DNA of 63,684 nucleotides, taken from the NCBI GenBank assembly GCA_016937015.1, contig JAFGWT010000495.1, positions 1 through 63,684 of the forward strand, in the 5' to 3' direction. The notes under the pieces are model-generated. The model was given only the letters and a program-made list of their open reading frames with translations. It made no database searches and was not told the origin of the DNA. The position numbers and the translations under genes are program-made. Source of the DNA: Deltaproteobacteria bacterium. GTDB taxonomy: Bacteria; Myxococcota_A; Polyangia; JAAYKL01. The number at the start of each line of letters is the position of its first letter. Position 1 is the stretch's first letter. Below are positions 1 through 9,235 of the stretch, piece by piece.

Positions 1-2
1 GG

Positions 3-908
3 CGTCCGCATCCGGAGGCCATCAAGCGCTTCCTTGAGGACACTGCCCGGGTTGGCCAAAACACGCTGCAGCACGTACTGCTGTTGGGCACCGCCACCGT
101 TGACAGTAACGACATGATGGGCATTGGCGACGAGGATTACGTCCCCACGTTCTACTATCGCACCAATCTGAACGGCTATGAAGCCCCATCCGATGCCACT
201 TTCGTTTCCGGTCTGCCCAACGTAACGCTTGGGCGGTTGGCGGTGCGCAGCCCGTCCGAAGCTGGGGCCGTCATTGAAAAGCTCATTTCATGGTACGCCG
301 GCGAGGCGCCGCTGATAGGCGTCAGCGCGTACGTGGCCGACAGGGAAAGCGCCGGTGAACGCTCGTTCTTCGCTGACATGCAGGCCCAGATACTTGCCAG
401 CGGCGAATTTGCATCCCAGGCTGTCCCATTGCGACTGGATACCGTCGCATCCCCAACCCAGACACTTGAGGCGCGCCTCGATATGGGTGTGGATTTTCTC
501 AACTACCACGGCCATGCATACGTGAGCGGCTGGTCCAGCCCGGAAGTGGCCAACCTGGCATTCGCTGGCCGCCTTTCCAACGAACACCTGTTTTTTGTCA
601 TGTCCTTTGCGTGCTTTGATGGCATGTTCTCAGGCCCGTGGGATGAGTCGCTGGCATGGGAGTATGTGGCCAACCCAGCAGGTGGCGCATTTGGAGCGCT
701 GGCCGGTTCCAGTCTGGCAGCCCCGGAATACGTTGAGCTGTTCGCCGCCATGGTGACCGATGCCCTTGCCTCCGGCAGTGAGACCGTTGGGGAAGCCGTT
801 GCTGTCGCCCGCCGCCAGCTGTCCATGAATTTAAGTAAAGGCGCCGAGGACACCCTTTTCACTTATAATCTCCTGTCAGACCCCGCAGCGCCCAATCCCT
901 GGCGCTAG
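3..908 (+). CDS. Peptidase family C25 (gingipain-type) protein, 5'-truncated
   Basis: The reading frame is already open at the left edge and stops with TAG at 906-908, so about 301 C-terminal residues are visible and the true start lies outside. The catalytic region of family C25 is recognisable: an HVLLLGTATVD strand, a GRLAVRSPSEA segment, the His motif NYHGHA (about 501-518) and the Cys motif SFACFDG (about 603-623), followed by a Gly/Ala-rich segment (GGAFGALAGSS). The family is secreted cysteine endopeptidases. No signal peptide can be judged because the N-terminus is missing, and the protein ends soon after the catalytic domain without a visible sorting tail. The next gene is 258 bp away. 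Confident for the family, not for substrate. Confidence 0.8.
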   Translation, partial: RPHPEAIKRFLEDTARVGQNTLQHVLLLGTATVDSNDMMGIGDEDYVPTFYYRTNLNGYEAPSDATFVSGLPNVTLGRLAVRSPSEAGAVIEKLISWYAGEAPLIGVSAYVADRESAGERSFFADMQAQILASGEFASQAVPLRLDTVASPTQTLEARLDMGVDFLNYHGHAYVSGWSSPEVANLAFAGRLSNEHLFFVMSFACFDGMFSGPWDESLAWEYVANPAGGAFGALAGSSLAAPEYVELFAAMVTDALASGSETVGEAVAVARRQLSMNLSKGAEDTLFTYNLLSDPAAPNPWR

Positions 909-979
909 CTTCAGTTGACCTTGTTGCGCCTCATCGTCCTACCGAAACATCTGGCTTTCAATGCAGTCTGTTCGATTAA

Positions 980-1000
980 CTGAACATTGTTTCGGTTCAG
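980..1000. repeat. Inverted repeat upstream of the dprA promoter
   Basis: CTGAAC (980-985) and GTTCAG (995-1000) form perfect 6-bp arms around 9 bases. No T-run follows, so it is a poor terminator. It lies about 115-135 bp upstream of the sigma-54-like -24 element, a distance typical of enhancer-binding-protein sites, so an activator site is possible but unproven. Confidence 0.3.
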
Positions 1001-1112
1001 CGCCCGATTCACGCAGACGCTTGCCACCCTTCCCCCACACTATGATGGCCACATGGCCGGCTGATTTGAGGGAGTGGCCATGGGGCCGCGTTTCCTTTTA
1101 CAGCTTCCGCCG

Positions 1113-1129
1113 CTGGCACACGGGTTGCG
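1113..1129 (+). promoter_or_regulatory. Sigma-54-type -24/-12 promoter before dprA
   Basis: CTGGCAC-ACGGG-TTGCG matches the YTGGCAC-N5-TTGCW consensus except for the last base; the invariant GG and GC are 10 bases apart. Transcription would start near 1140, leaving a leader of about 27 bases with an AGGGAG ribosome site (1154-1159) before the ATG at 1167. Confidence 0.6.
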
Positions 1130-1166
1130 ACGCCGCTCGAAGTAGTCACAAACAGGGAGAATATCC

Positions 1167-2057
1167 ATGCACATTCGTACCATCGGCAAAAATAACGAAG
1201 AATATCCAGTGCGTCTGAACAAATTAAGTGATGCCCCATCCGAACTCCGCGTGAACGGCCGACTCAGCGATATCCCACTGGTGGCGCTGGTGGGCACCCG
1301 AAATGCGGATGCGCGAACCATGCGCTACACCGCAGAGCTGGCAGCGGATCTCGCATCCCGTGATATTGGCATCATATCAGGCGGTGCACTCGGCATTGAC
1401 ACCGCCGCTCACGAGGGGGCATTGTCGGTTGACGGCATCACCGTTGCGGTTCTGGGATCCGGTTTTGACTGCATTTTTCCCAAAAAAAATGAGGATCTGT
1501 TCCAGAAAATAGCGCAAACCGGTGCGGTCATATCCGAATTTCCCGATTACACGCCACCCTCCAGATGGACATTCCCCAAACGCAACCGGCTGGTGGCGGC
1601 CATGGCCATGGCAGTGGTGGTAATCCAGGCGCCGATGCGATCCGGCGCGATGATAACTGCTCGTATTGCAAGGGAAATTGGTGTGCCGGTGGGGGCAGTC
1701 CCCGGGGTGCCAACCGACCCTTTGGCGCAGGGATGCAACCAGCTGATAAAGGGGGGAGCGACCCTCATTTCAAACGCAGGGGACACCATAAAACTTATGG
1801 ATTGCGATTCATATTGTCAGCAACTTGACTTGCCTGGAACAGCGAAGCAGGTTATGGAGTCAACTGAAAAAACGCCGCCCCGGCTATCATCGTCAGAGCA
1901 GCGGATTTGGAACCAGTTGGGTCAGGAAGCGACCCATATAGATGATATCGCAGTGTCGGCGGATATGCCGATGCGGGTCGTCAATGCTATCATTCTGAAT
2001 CTGGAACTATCGGGTTTGATTGAGGATTTGGGTGGCAGGCGGTTTGTGCGCAAGTAA
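1167..2057 (+). CDS. dprA: DNA processing protein DprA (Smf)
   Basis: DprA binds incoming single-stranded DNA during natural transformation and loads RecA. The 296-residue protein has the Rossmann-like core: ALVGTRNADAR (about 40-50), SGGALGIDTAAH (71-82), a VLGSGFD strand, then the SEFPD, RNRLVAA and SGAMITAR segments. The last 65 residues form a winged-helix domain resembling the DML1-like domain of other DprA proteins; no SAM domain precedes the core. The ATG at 1167 follows AGGGAG by 7 bases. topA follows after 25 bp, probably in the same transcript, and a sigma-54-like promoter lies upstream. Whether the organism is naturally competent cannot be seen here. Confidence 0.95.
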   Translation: MHIRTIGKNNEEYPVRLNKLSDAPSELRVNGRLSDIPLVALVGTRNADARTMRYTAELAADLASRDIGIISGGALGIDTAAHEGALSVDGITVAVLGSGFDCIFPKKNEDLFQKIAQTGAVISEFPDYTPPSRWTFPKRNRLVAAMAMAVVVIQAPMRSGAMITARIAREIGVPVGAVPGVPTDPLAQGCNQLIKGGATLISNAGDTIKLMDCDSYCQQLDLPGTAKQVMESTEKTPPRLSSSEQRIWNQLGQEATHIDDIAVSADMPMRVVNAIILNLELSGLIEDLGGRRFVRK

Positions 2058-2082
2058 ATTTTGAGGAGAATCAGGTTAAGAT

Positions 2083-4353
2083 ATGTCGAAATCTCTAGTG
2101 ATTGTTGAGTCCCCGGCAAAGGCTCGAACCATCAGAAAGTACCTGGGCGCGTCCTACACGGTTAAGGCGTCCCTGGGTCATGTAAAAGATTTGCCCAAAT
2201 CGAAAATGGGCGTCTCCATCGACAAGGATTTTTTACCGGAGTACCGAATCATTCCCGGAAAGCGAAAGATCCTGAACGAGTTGGTCAAGTCTGCCCGCAC
2301 TTCTGACAACGTGTATCTCGCACTCGACCCTGATCGCGAGGGAGAAGCCATTGCGTGGCATATCTATGAAGAACTGGACGCGCCATCCGAGAAGGTGCAT
2401 CGCGTTCTGTTTAACGAAATTACCAAAAAAGGTATCACTGAAGGATTGCAAAATCCCCATCCCATCAACATAAAGCGGTTTGAGTCTCAGCAGGCCCGGC
2501 GTATTCTGGATCGACTGGTGGGCTACGAGATTTCTCCGATTCTGTGGAAAAAGGTTCGGCGAGGCCTCTCCGCCGGACGCGTGCAATCAGTGGCCCTGCG
2601 TCTGGTAGTGGACAGGGAAGCGGAGATTGACGCATTCGTTCCCCAGGAATACTGGAAAATTGGGGCCAACCTTGAGGCATCATTGCCCCCGGCGTTTCTG
2701 GCGCGATATTATGGCAAAGACGGCAGGAAGCTTGAAATCGAGGAGGGAGACACGGCGGGACAGATAAAATCCGAGCTGGAAAACGCTCAGTTCACGGTCA
2801 GCAAAATCGACCGCAAGGAACGGCGTCGGGCCGCACCACCGCCCTTCATCACCAGCCGGCTTCAGCAGGAAATGGCCAGACGCTTCCGGTTTACAGCCAA
2901 ACGCACCATGATGATTGCCCAGCAACTCTACGAAGGAGTTGATATTGGCGATGACGGCAGCGTCGGTTTAATTACGTATATGAGAACGGACTCTGTTCGT
3001 CTGAGCGATGACTCCGTGACCGAAGCCAGAGAGTACATCGAGAATACATTTGGCAAGTCCTATGTGCCATCCAAGCCCAATGTGTTCAAAACCCGAAAAT
3101 CGGCACAGGACGCGCACGAGGCGATTCGGCCCACGTCCACCAGTTACCACCCGGACACGGTCGGCAAATACCTGTCAAGGGATCAGAAAAAACTGTACAA
3201 AGTGGTGTGGGAACGGTTTATCGCCTGTCAGATGAAACCCGCCGTTTACGACCAGACCGTCGTGCATATTTCTGCGGGCGACCACGCATTGCGAGTATCC
3301 GGCTCGATTCTGAAATTCGCCGGATGGCTCGAAGCTGTGGAAGGCAAAGACGCGCCTCCCGCCACCAACGGTAAAAAGGAAGACGAAGACGACACCCCCA
3401 CCGAACTGCCCATGATGAACGAAGGGGATGTACTCAAACTGGTGGGTGATGGCGTGGTGGCCGAACAGAAGTTTACTCAACCACCACCCCGATTCACCGA
3501 AGGTACACTCATTCGCGAGCTCGAAGAGCGTGGGATTGGACGACCATCCACGTACGCGACCATTCTGTCCACCATTCAGGACCGACGATATGTCGAGAAG
3601 GATGAAGGACGGCTTAAGCCCTCTGAACTGGGGGTGATTGTGACCGATCGACTGGTCCAGCATTTCCCCAGAATTCTGGACGCGGACTTCACGGCGTCAA
3701 TGGAGGAATCCCTTGATAAAGTTGAGGACGGCACGCAGGACTGGGTGGCATTGCTCGCCGATTTTTACACGCCGTTTCAGGATGAGGTCAGAACCGCGCT
3801 TAAAAACATGAAGGATGTGAGGGAGCTGACCCGTGAAACCGACAAGATCTGCGAAAAATGCGGGGCAAAAATGGTGGAAAAATGGGGACGAAACGGTCGA
3901 TTCCTGGCGTGCAGCGCCTATCCCGAATGCCGCAATACCATGGAAGTGGAAGAGAAAGCTGAAACCGAACAGGTGGTGGTGGACGTCAAGTGCGAGCTGT
4001 GTGGCAAGGATATGGTGAAAAAGCGTGGGCGGTTTGGGGATTTTCTGGCCTGCAGTGCCTATCCCGAATGCAAGGCCACCCGCTCCATGCCCACGGGTAT
4101 CGATTGTCCAGTGAAGGACTGCAAAGGCGAATTGGTGGAGCGCAGAACCCGTCGTGGTCGATTGTTTTACGGCTGCAGCGAATTCAACAAAACCCAATGC
4201 AATTTTGTCGTCTGGGGAACGCCGGTTAAAGAAGAGTGCCCGGAATGTCATGCCCAGTTCCTTGTTGCAGCCAATCGCAAAAAGGGCGGACGCAACCTCA
4301 AATGCATCACTGAGGGCTGTTCATTCACCCGTATTGACAATACCGGCGCATAA
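2083..4353 (+). CDS. topA: DNA topoisomerase I (type IA)
   Basis: TopA relaxes negative supercoils by single-strand passage. The 756-residue protein starts with the Toprim domain (VIVESPAKARTI; acidic DPDREGEA motif near residue 83). The catalytic tyrosine is Tyr299 in GLITYMRTDSVRLS. After the core, Cys-rich segments from about residue 585 give three to four zinc ribbons (CEKCGAKM, CELCGKDM, CPVKDCKGE, CPECHAQF), as in topoisomerase I of many bacteria. An insertion rich in Asp, Glu and Lys sits near residues 425-445. A GAGGAG lies about 15 bases before the ATG. The gene lies between dprA and xerC, the same order as in many bacteria. Confidence 0.97.
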   Translation: MSKSLVIVESPAKARTIRKYLGASYTVKASLGHVKDLPKSKMGVSIDKDFLPEYRIIPGKRKILNELVKSARTSDNVYLALDPDREGEAIAWHIYEELDAPSEKVHRVLFNEITKKGITEGLQNPHPINIKRFESQQARRILDRLVGYEISPILWKKVRRGLSAGRVQSVALRLVVDREAEIDAFVPQEYWKIGANLEASLPPAFLARYYGKDGRKLEIEEGDTAGQIKSELENAQFTVSKIDRKERRRAAPPPFITSRLQQEMARRFRFTAKRTMMIAQQLYEGVDIGDDGSVGLITYMRTDSVRLSDDSVTEAREYIENTFGKSYVPSKPNVFKTRKSAQDAHEAIRPTSTSYHPDTVGKYLSRDQKKLYKVVWERFIACQMKPAVYDQTVVHISAGDHALRVSGSILKFAGWLEAVEGKDAPPATNGKKEDEDDTPTELPMMNEGDVLKLVGDGVVAEQKFTQPPPRFTEGTLIRELEERGIGRPSTYATILSTIQDRRYVEKDEGRLKPSELGVIVTDRLVQHFPRILDADFTASMEESLDKVEDGTQDWVALLADFYTPFQDEVRTALKNMKDVRELTRETDKICEKCGAKMVEKWGRNGRFLACSAYPECRNTMEVEEKAETEQVVVDVKCELCGKDMVKKRGRFGDFLACSAYPECKATRSMPTGIDCPVKDCKGELVERRTRRGRLFYGCSEFNKTQCNFVVWGTPVKEECPECHAQFLVAANRKKGGRNLKCITEGCSFTRIDNTGA

Positions 4354-4462
4354 CCGGTTCTGCCCCCCTCTGGACACATCGAACGTATCGAGTCTGGTTT
4401 GACGCCCCGGCGCTGAACAATTTATTTTTTACCCGTTTTTTCATTTCCGTCCCTCAATTCGT

Positions 4463-4468
4463 TACAAT
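4463..4468 (+). promoter_or_regulatory. -10 element immediately before xerC (possible leaderless start)
   Basis: TACAAT ends 6 bases before the xerC ATG at 4475, and no Shine-Dalgarno sequence is visible. Transcription would then start at or next to the A of the ATG. The -35 region (around 4440) is weak. Confidence 0.4.
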
Positions 4469-4474
4469 CCGTCA

Positions 4475-5392
4475 ATGACTGTTTCTTTAGATCAATCGGC
4501 TGATTTATATCTGGCATATATTGCCCAGCAAAAGCGACTCAGTCCCAACACGGTAAAAACCTACGGCTCAGTGCTGGCCGAGTTCATCTCATTTGTGCTG
4601 TCGCAAAAGCCCATGGATTCTCCAGACAGGGTTGACCCGGTCCTTGTACGTGCTTACCTTGGGCACCTGTACGAACGGAATGAAGCGGCTAGCATCGCAA
4701 AAAAACTGGCTGCACTGCGAAGTTTCTTTGCATTCCTGAAACGAAAGGGCCTGGTGACGCAAAATCCCGCACAGAATGTTAAGACCCCAAAGGTTAAGCG
4801 GAAGCTGCCCCATTTTGTATCTATGGATGAAGCGATGCGAATGACCGAAACGGATTGGGACGACAGCGTCATTGCGTTGCGCGACAAAGCCATTGTTGAG
4901 CTGCTCTACGGCAGCGGCCTTCGTGTCAGTGAACTGGTTTCGCTCAATATTGACACCATTGATTTCGCTTCGGCGCAACTGAAAGTTGTCGGCAAAGGGA
5001 ATAAGGAGCGCATTGTACCGGTTGGCAGGCAGGCAGCATCCGCAACCCGTGCATGGATTGAACACCGGGCCGAAATTTTACGCAAGGGTCGACAGGTGGA
5101 TACCGGCGCGCTCTTCATCAATCGGGATGGCGAGCGCCTGAACGTCAGGAGTGTGCAACGAATGGTAAAAAAAAGGGGGATTGTGACCGGTACCAGGGAA
5201 TCGATGCACCCGCACGCGTTGCGTCACTCCTTTGCCACGCATCTGCTGGACGGTGGTGCGGATTTGCGAGTCATTCAGGAACTGCTGGGCCACGCCAGTT
5301 TATCCACCACCCAGAAATACACCCATGTCAGCATTGACCAGTTGAGTCGCGTTTACGACGACGCGCATCCACTGGCCAGAAAAAAAAATTAA
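4475..5392 (+). CDS. xerC: Tyrosine recombinase XerC
   Basis: XerC acts with XerD to resolve chromosome dimers at dif during division. The 305-residue protein has an N-terminal SAM-like core-binding domain (LSPNTVKTYGSVL, about 20-32) and a complete catalytic domain: Arg150 (GLRVSE), Lys174 (VGKGNKER), His247 and Arg250 (HALRHSF), His273 (LGHAS) and nucleophile Tyr282 (KYTHVS). Its place between topA and hslVU matches codV in the Bacillus order and supports a housekeeping Xer rather than an integron or phage integrase. No ribosome-binding site precedes the ATG, and a -10-like hexamer lies 6 bases upstream. Confidence 0.93.
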   Translation: MTVSLDQSADLYLAYIAQQKRLSPNTVKTYGSVLAEFISFVLSQKPMDSPDRVDPVLVRAYLGHLYERNEAASIAKKLAALRSFFAFLKRKGLVTQNPAQNVKTPKVKRKLPHFVSMDEAMRMTETDWDDSVIALRDKAIVELLYGSGLRVSELVSLNIDTIDFASAQLKVVGKGNKERIVPVGRQAASATRAWIEHRAEILRKGRQVDTGALFINRDGERLNVRSVQRMVKKRGIVTGTRESMHPHALRHSFATHLLDGGADLRVIQELLGHASLSTTQKYTHVSIDQLSRVYDDAHPLARKKN

Positions 5393-5420
5393 ATTCTTAA
5401 ATGGAATTTGGAGAACATGA

Positions 5421-5978
5421 ATGAACGACGAGAACACAAAAATCAGAAGTACTACCATCATTACGGTCAGAAAAGGAAACGAGGTGGCGGTTGCCGGTGA
5501 CGGTCAGGTATCCATGGGACCAACAGTGATGAAAATGTCCGCCAAAAAGGTAAGACATCTTGCTGGCGGAAAAGTGATTGCCGGTTTTGCAGGCGCGACG
5601 GCCGACGCATTTACCCTGTTTGGACGACTGGAGCAGAAGCTTGAGGAATTCAACAACAGCCTGCTTCGCGCAGCAGTGGAGCTGGCAAAGGACTGGCGCA
5701 CCGACCGCATGCTGCGCAGGCTGGAAGCACTGCTGGTCGCTGTGGACAGCGAAACCTCTCTGCTTATCTCGGGAACAGGGGACGTCATTGAGCCCGAAGA
5801 CGGTATCCTGTCAATTGGCTCGGGAGGTAACTATGCCCTGTCTGCCGCCCGTGCACTCAGCCGCCACACGAATATGTCCGCTGCGGAAATCGCACGGGAA
5901 TCATTGGATATCGCCTCGTCCATCTGCATTTATACAGGTGGCGAGGTTACTCTGGAAACACTTGAATCAAAGATATAA
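5421..5978 (+). CDS. hslV: ATP-dependent protease subunit HslV (ClpQ)
   Basis: HslV is the threonine peptidase of the HslVU degradation complex in the cytoplasm. The 185-residue protein has the N-terminal-nucleophile fold: after a ten-residue leader (ending IRS) comes TTIITVRKG, so Thr11 would be the mature catalytic residue after processing. The typical [12 protein letters not shown] segment and the C-terminal region with IYTGG follow. The leader is longer than in proteins that start Met-Thr-Thr. A GGAG at 5410-5413 sits 7 bases before the ATG, supporting this start. hslU begins 12 bp after the stop, so the two subunits are co-transcribed. Confidence 0.96.
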   Translation: MNDENTKIRSTTIITVRKGNEVAVAGDGQVSMGPTVMKMSAKKVRHLAGGKVIAGFAGATADAFTLFGRLEQKLEEFNNSLLRAAVELAKDWRTDRMLRRLEALLVAVDSETSLLISGTGDVIEPEDGILSIGSGGNYALSAARALSRHTNMSAAEIARESLDIASSICIYTGGEVTLETLESKI

Positions 5979-5990
5979 GAGGCTTAACTC

Positions 5991-7376
5991 ATGGCACACG
6001 AAACACACACCCCCGCAGGGACAGCCTTCACACCCCAGGAAATCGTCTCTGAACTGGATAAATACATCGTTGGTCAGCACGACGCCAAGCGGGCTGTCGC
6101 CATTGCATTGCGCAACAGATGGCGCCGTCAGCAGGTCACATCGGATTTGCGGGAAGAAATCTCCCCAAAAAACATTATTATGATTGGCCCGACCGGCGTT
6201 GGTAAGACTGAAATCGCCAGACGTCTGGCCAGACTGGCACAGGCCCCTTTTGTCAAAGTGGAAGCATCCAAGTTTACCGAAGTGGGATACGTTGGGCGGG
6301 ATGTGGATTCCATCGTCCGCGACCTGGTTGAAGCCTCGGTCTCCATGGTAAAAAAAGAGGAAGAAGAGCGAGTTGCCACGCGGGCAGAAAAATCGGCAAG
6401 AGAGAAAGTATTTGAAAAAATCGTCCTTCAGGAAACCCCCGCCCCAAAACCGGCTGCACCGTACGAATTGCCCGAGCCAGCACCGGCAGCACCCAACCGC
6501 GACGCGCTGAAAAAGCGGTTTGACGACGGTGAATTCGATACGCGATACGTGGAAATGGATGTGCCCGACAACGCCATGCCCATGGTTGAAGTATTCAACA
6601 TGGCTGGGCTGGATGAAATAAATCTCAGAGACATGTTTCAGAATATGCCTGGCTTCAGAGGCCGGAAAAAAAGTCGCAAGCTCAAGGTAAGGGAAGCCAT
6701 CGAGATATATAAATCCATGGAGTCCGAAAAGCTGATTGATATGGATGCAGTGCAACATGAGGGCAGAACACGCGCTGAACAAAGCGGCATCGTTTTCATT
6801 GATGAAATAGACAAAGTGGTGGGCAAGAGCCGAGGTGGTTCAGGGCAAGGGCCTGATGTCTCAAGAGAAGGCGTGCAAAGGGATTTGCTGCCCCTGGTGG
6901 AGGGCTCCACAGTCAACACCAAATATGGCCCGGTAAAAACAGACCATATGCTGTTTATCGCAGCCGGCGCTTTTCACGTCAGCAAACCCTCTGACATGGT
7001 CCCCGAACTCCAGGGACGATTCCCTATTCGTGTCGAACTGACCTCGCTGGGGGCCGAGGATTTTGTGCGAATATTAACCGAGCCCAAAAACGCACTGCTC
7101 AAGCAATACACCGCCCTTATGAAAACGGAGTCTGTGGATTTGGTTTTCAAGGATGATGCGGTGCTGGCCATTGCCAAAATGGGGGCGTCCGCCAACAGTT
7201 CCCTCGAAAACATCGGCGCCAGAAGACTTCACACCATTATGGAGAAACTTCTTGACGAAATATCATTTTCCGCGTCGGAAATGAGTGGCCAGACCATCGA
7301 AATTGATGCTGCAATGGTAATCGATGCATTAAGCGATATTCTTAAAAACGAAGACCTGTCCCGCTTTGTTTTGTGA
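5991..7376 (+). CDS. hslU: HslU (ClpY), AAA+ unfoldase of the HslVU protease
   Basis: HslU unfolds substrates and feeds them to HslV. The 461-residue protein contains an N-terminal [15 protein letters not shown] segment, Walker A GPTGVGKT (66-73), the HslU motif [15 protein letters not shown], a variable intermediate domain rich in Ala, Pro and Glu (about 135-250), Walker [10 protein letters not shown], and the sensor/arginine region [14 protein letters not shown]. The C-terminus ends in the short hydrophobic tail (FVL) that docks into HslV in this family. It directly follows hslV. A GAGG overlapping the end of hslV serves as the ribosome site. Confidence 0.97.
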   Translation: MAHETHTPAGTAFTPQEIVSELDKYIVGQHDAKRAVAIALRNRWRRQQVTSDLREEISPKNIIMIGPTGVGKTEIARRLARLAQAPFVKVEASKFTEVGYVGRDVDSIVRDLVEASVSMVKKEEEERVATRAEKSAREKVFEKIVLQETPAPKPAAPYELPEPAPAAPNRDALKKRFDDGEFDTRYVEMDVPDNAMPMVEVFNMAGLDEINLRDMFQNMPGFRGRKKSRKLKVREAIEIYKSMESEKLIDMDAVQHEGRTRAEQSGIVFIDEIDKVVGKSRGGSGQGPDVSREGVQRDLLPLVEGSTVNTKYGPVKTDHMLFIAAGAFHVSKPSDMVPELQGRFPIRVELTSLGAEDFVRILTEPKNALLKQYTALMKTESVDLVFKDDAVLAIAKMGASANSSLENIGARRLHTIMEKLLDEISFSASEMSGQTIEIDAAMVIDALSDILKNEDLSRFVL

Positions 7377-7509
7377 CCCCGGCCAGTCTTTCCGCACAGA
7401 ACCTTCTGATTTTCAACCTGACTGAAACGTCTCATCATTTTTTCGCATATCCTGCCAGAATCATTGAAGGTCTGTTCAGTATCTCTTAGAAATATCATTC
7501 TTTAATTAA

Positions 7510-7537
7510 TTGAATCATTCTGTGTTACTTGTATTAT
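7510..7537 (+). promoter_or_regulatory. Sigma-70-type promoter of the J-protein/Hsp70 cassette
   Basis: TTGAAT (7510-7515) and TATTAT (7532-7537) are separated by 16 bp in an AT-rich stretch after hslU. The start site would be near 7544, about 40 bases before the J-protein ATG. Confidence 0.45.
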
Positions 7538-7584
7538 GGTGTACGTCCAACATAGGCAGAAACAACTGGTAGAGAACAGACCCA

Positions 7585-9210
7585 ATGGATTTCACCGCTG
7601 ATTTACATATGATTCCCGTGTTGCGCGGCGGACGATTGCCGATCGAATCCCTGAACGCTGTCGAAAAGCACCTTCTCGGTCTGGTAAACGGAAGGCGAAC
7701 AGTCCAGGAGCTCGGGCGGGAATGTGGGTTTGACGCCGAACTGGCCGGACGAATGGTGGGGAAATTTCTGATGGCCGGCATCCTGGAAGTCACCGCAAAC
7801 GCTGCGGCGACCGCCGATTCGACGCCCCCCGGAAACGTGTCTGTCTCGCCGATTCAAAACAAGCCCAGAAATGACGAAACATCTTCGGCTGTTACAGAAG
7901 ACATCATCATCGATTTTTACAGCAGACTCGATAACTCCAATTATTATGAGCTGCTGGGCGTATCCCCCATTGCGGACCGGGCTGAAATCCGTGCCGCATA
8001 TTTTTCACTTTCCAAGAAATTTCACCCTGATACCCGCTTTCTGCATGGTTCAAACGAGCTTAAACAGAAACTGAATCGTATTTTTGACAGGCTCACCATC
8101 GCTTACGAGACGCTGTCCGGCAAATCCAGGCGCCATGCCTATGACGCCTCAATCGCCAGTGACATCGAGCTGTGGCAACTTGAAAATTCACTGAAACAGT
8201 CGGTGAATCCATCCGGACGGCCTCAGGCTGGCGCATCCGATTCCGAGAGGCCACCGGCGTCGGCAGCTTCCTCAGCCGCAACATCCGGTATTTCGAATAC
8301 TCAGGCCAACGGACCGAACAGTATCCAACCGCAGAAACCGTCAGCCACCAGCTACAGAAGAACGCCGGTTCAGGATGACGTTTCAATTGGCGCCAGGCCT
8401 CGCGTGTCACGGATTCCGGTCACCCGCTCCTCGTACACAACGGAATCACCATCATCCACTTCAACTCAGCCCGCGACACAGCGACCGTCAGGAAGCCGCA
8501 CCGCAGAGGCGGGTATGGAATATCAGAATGTGTCCGGGCCATCGTCGTTTCGCCCCTCGTATATCGAGACCGCTGCCGAATCACTTTCACCGGAAGAACG
8601 GGAAGCGCGACGTCAGCAATGGAAAAAGGAGCGGCTGAAAAAAGCCATTCGTACAGGCGGATTCGAAAGTAAACAGCACGTCGGCAATACATTAACTGAA
8701 ACCGAAGTCCAGCTCATTGAACATGCACGCATTGCGATTGAACAGCAGGAATTCGAGATGGCGATACAGTGCGTACAGGAAGTTCTGCGCAGAGACGGTG
8801 AGAATACCCTGGCAAGCGAATTGTTGCGACAGGCGCAATCTGGTAAAATCAAATCCGATATAAATGAAATCATTCGCAAAGGCCGGTTTGAGCAATCCAG
8901 CGGAAATTATGACACGGCACTGGAACTTTACGAAACAGCCTTTAAATTAGACACTAGGCATTTGGAGGCAAAATATCATGTAGCTGCAATTCTGCTCGAA
9001 ATGCGGCGGGAAACACGAAGAGCAATACAGCTGTGCAAGGAGATTATCAGCATGGGTGGCCGCAAACCTCAATATTACACGACCCTGGCAGACCTGTATG
9101 AGCTCTGCGGGGATCACGGCCGCGCCATGGAGTATCTGCACAAGGCTGTTGAACGCGCTCCAGAAGACCGGGAATTAAAAAAACGTCTTAGGTCTATGAC
9201 AAGGAAATAG
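7585..9210 (+). CDS. J-domain protein with N-terminal winged-helix-like and C-terminal TPR regions
   Basis: This 541-residue protein has three parts. Residues 1-72 form a small helical domain (VNGRRTVQELGREC, then a GKFLMAGILEV helix) resembling the winged-helix modules attached to myxobacterial regulators. Residues about 110-180 are a J domain with the HPD motif at 147-149 (NYYELLGVSP, FHPDTR), which stimulates Hsp70 ATPase. After a Ser/Pro/Thr-rich linker (about 195-350) the C-terminus has three or so TPR-like repeats. It lacks the Gly/Phe and zinc-finger regions of canonical DnaJ, so it is a specialised co-chaperone. The Hsp70 gene begins 25 bp downstream, so this is its likely partner. 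Confidence 0.8.
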   Translation: MDFTADLHMIPVLRGGRLPIESLNAVEKHLLGLVNGRRTVQELGRECGFDAELAGRMVGKFLMAGILEVTANAAATADSTPPGNVSVSPIQNKPRNDETSSAVTEDIIIDFYSRLDNSNYYELLGVSPIADRAEIRAAYFSLSKKFHPDTRFLHGSNELKQKLNRIFDRLTIAYETLSGKSRRHAYDASIASDIELWQLENSLKQSVNPSGRPQAGASDSERPPASAASSAATSGISNTQANGPNSIQPQKPSATSYRRTPVQDDVSIGARPRVSRIPVTRSSYTTESPSSTSTQPATQRPSGSRTAEAGMEYQNVSGPSSFRPSYIETAAESLSPEEREARRQQWKKERLKKAIRTGGFESKQHVGNTLTETEVQLIEHARIAIEQQEFEMAIQCVQEVLRRDGENTLASELLRQAQSGKIKSDINEIIRKGRFEQSSGNYDTALELYETAFKLDTRHLEAKYHVAAILLEMRRETRRAIQLCKEIISMGGRKPQYYTTLADLYELCGDHGRAMEYLHKAVERAPEDRELKKRLRSMTRK

Positions 9211-9235
9211 CGGGAACGTAGAAAAGGACTGGTTT

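Noticed and set aside
961-1218. Plus-strand frame of 85 codons before dprA
   Set aside because: It overlaps the promoter and start of dprA in another frame and has no ribosome site or recognisable product.
5967-6782. Minus-strand frame of 271 codons opposite hslU
   Set aside because: hslU has every family motif in this interval; the antisense frame has biased composition and no start signal.
7397-7413. CAGAA-CC-TTCTG hairpin with ATTTTC after hslU as a terminator
   Set aside because: The two-base loop and interrupted T-run make it implausible as an intrinsic terminator.
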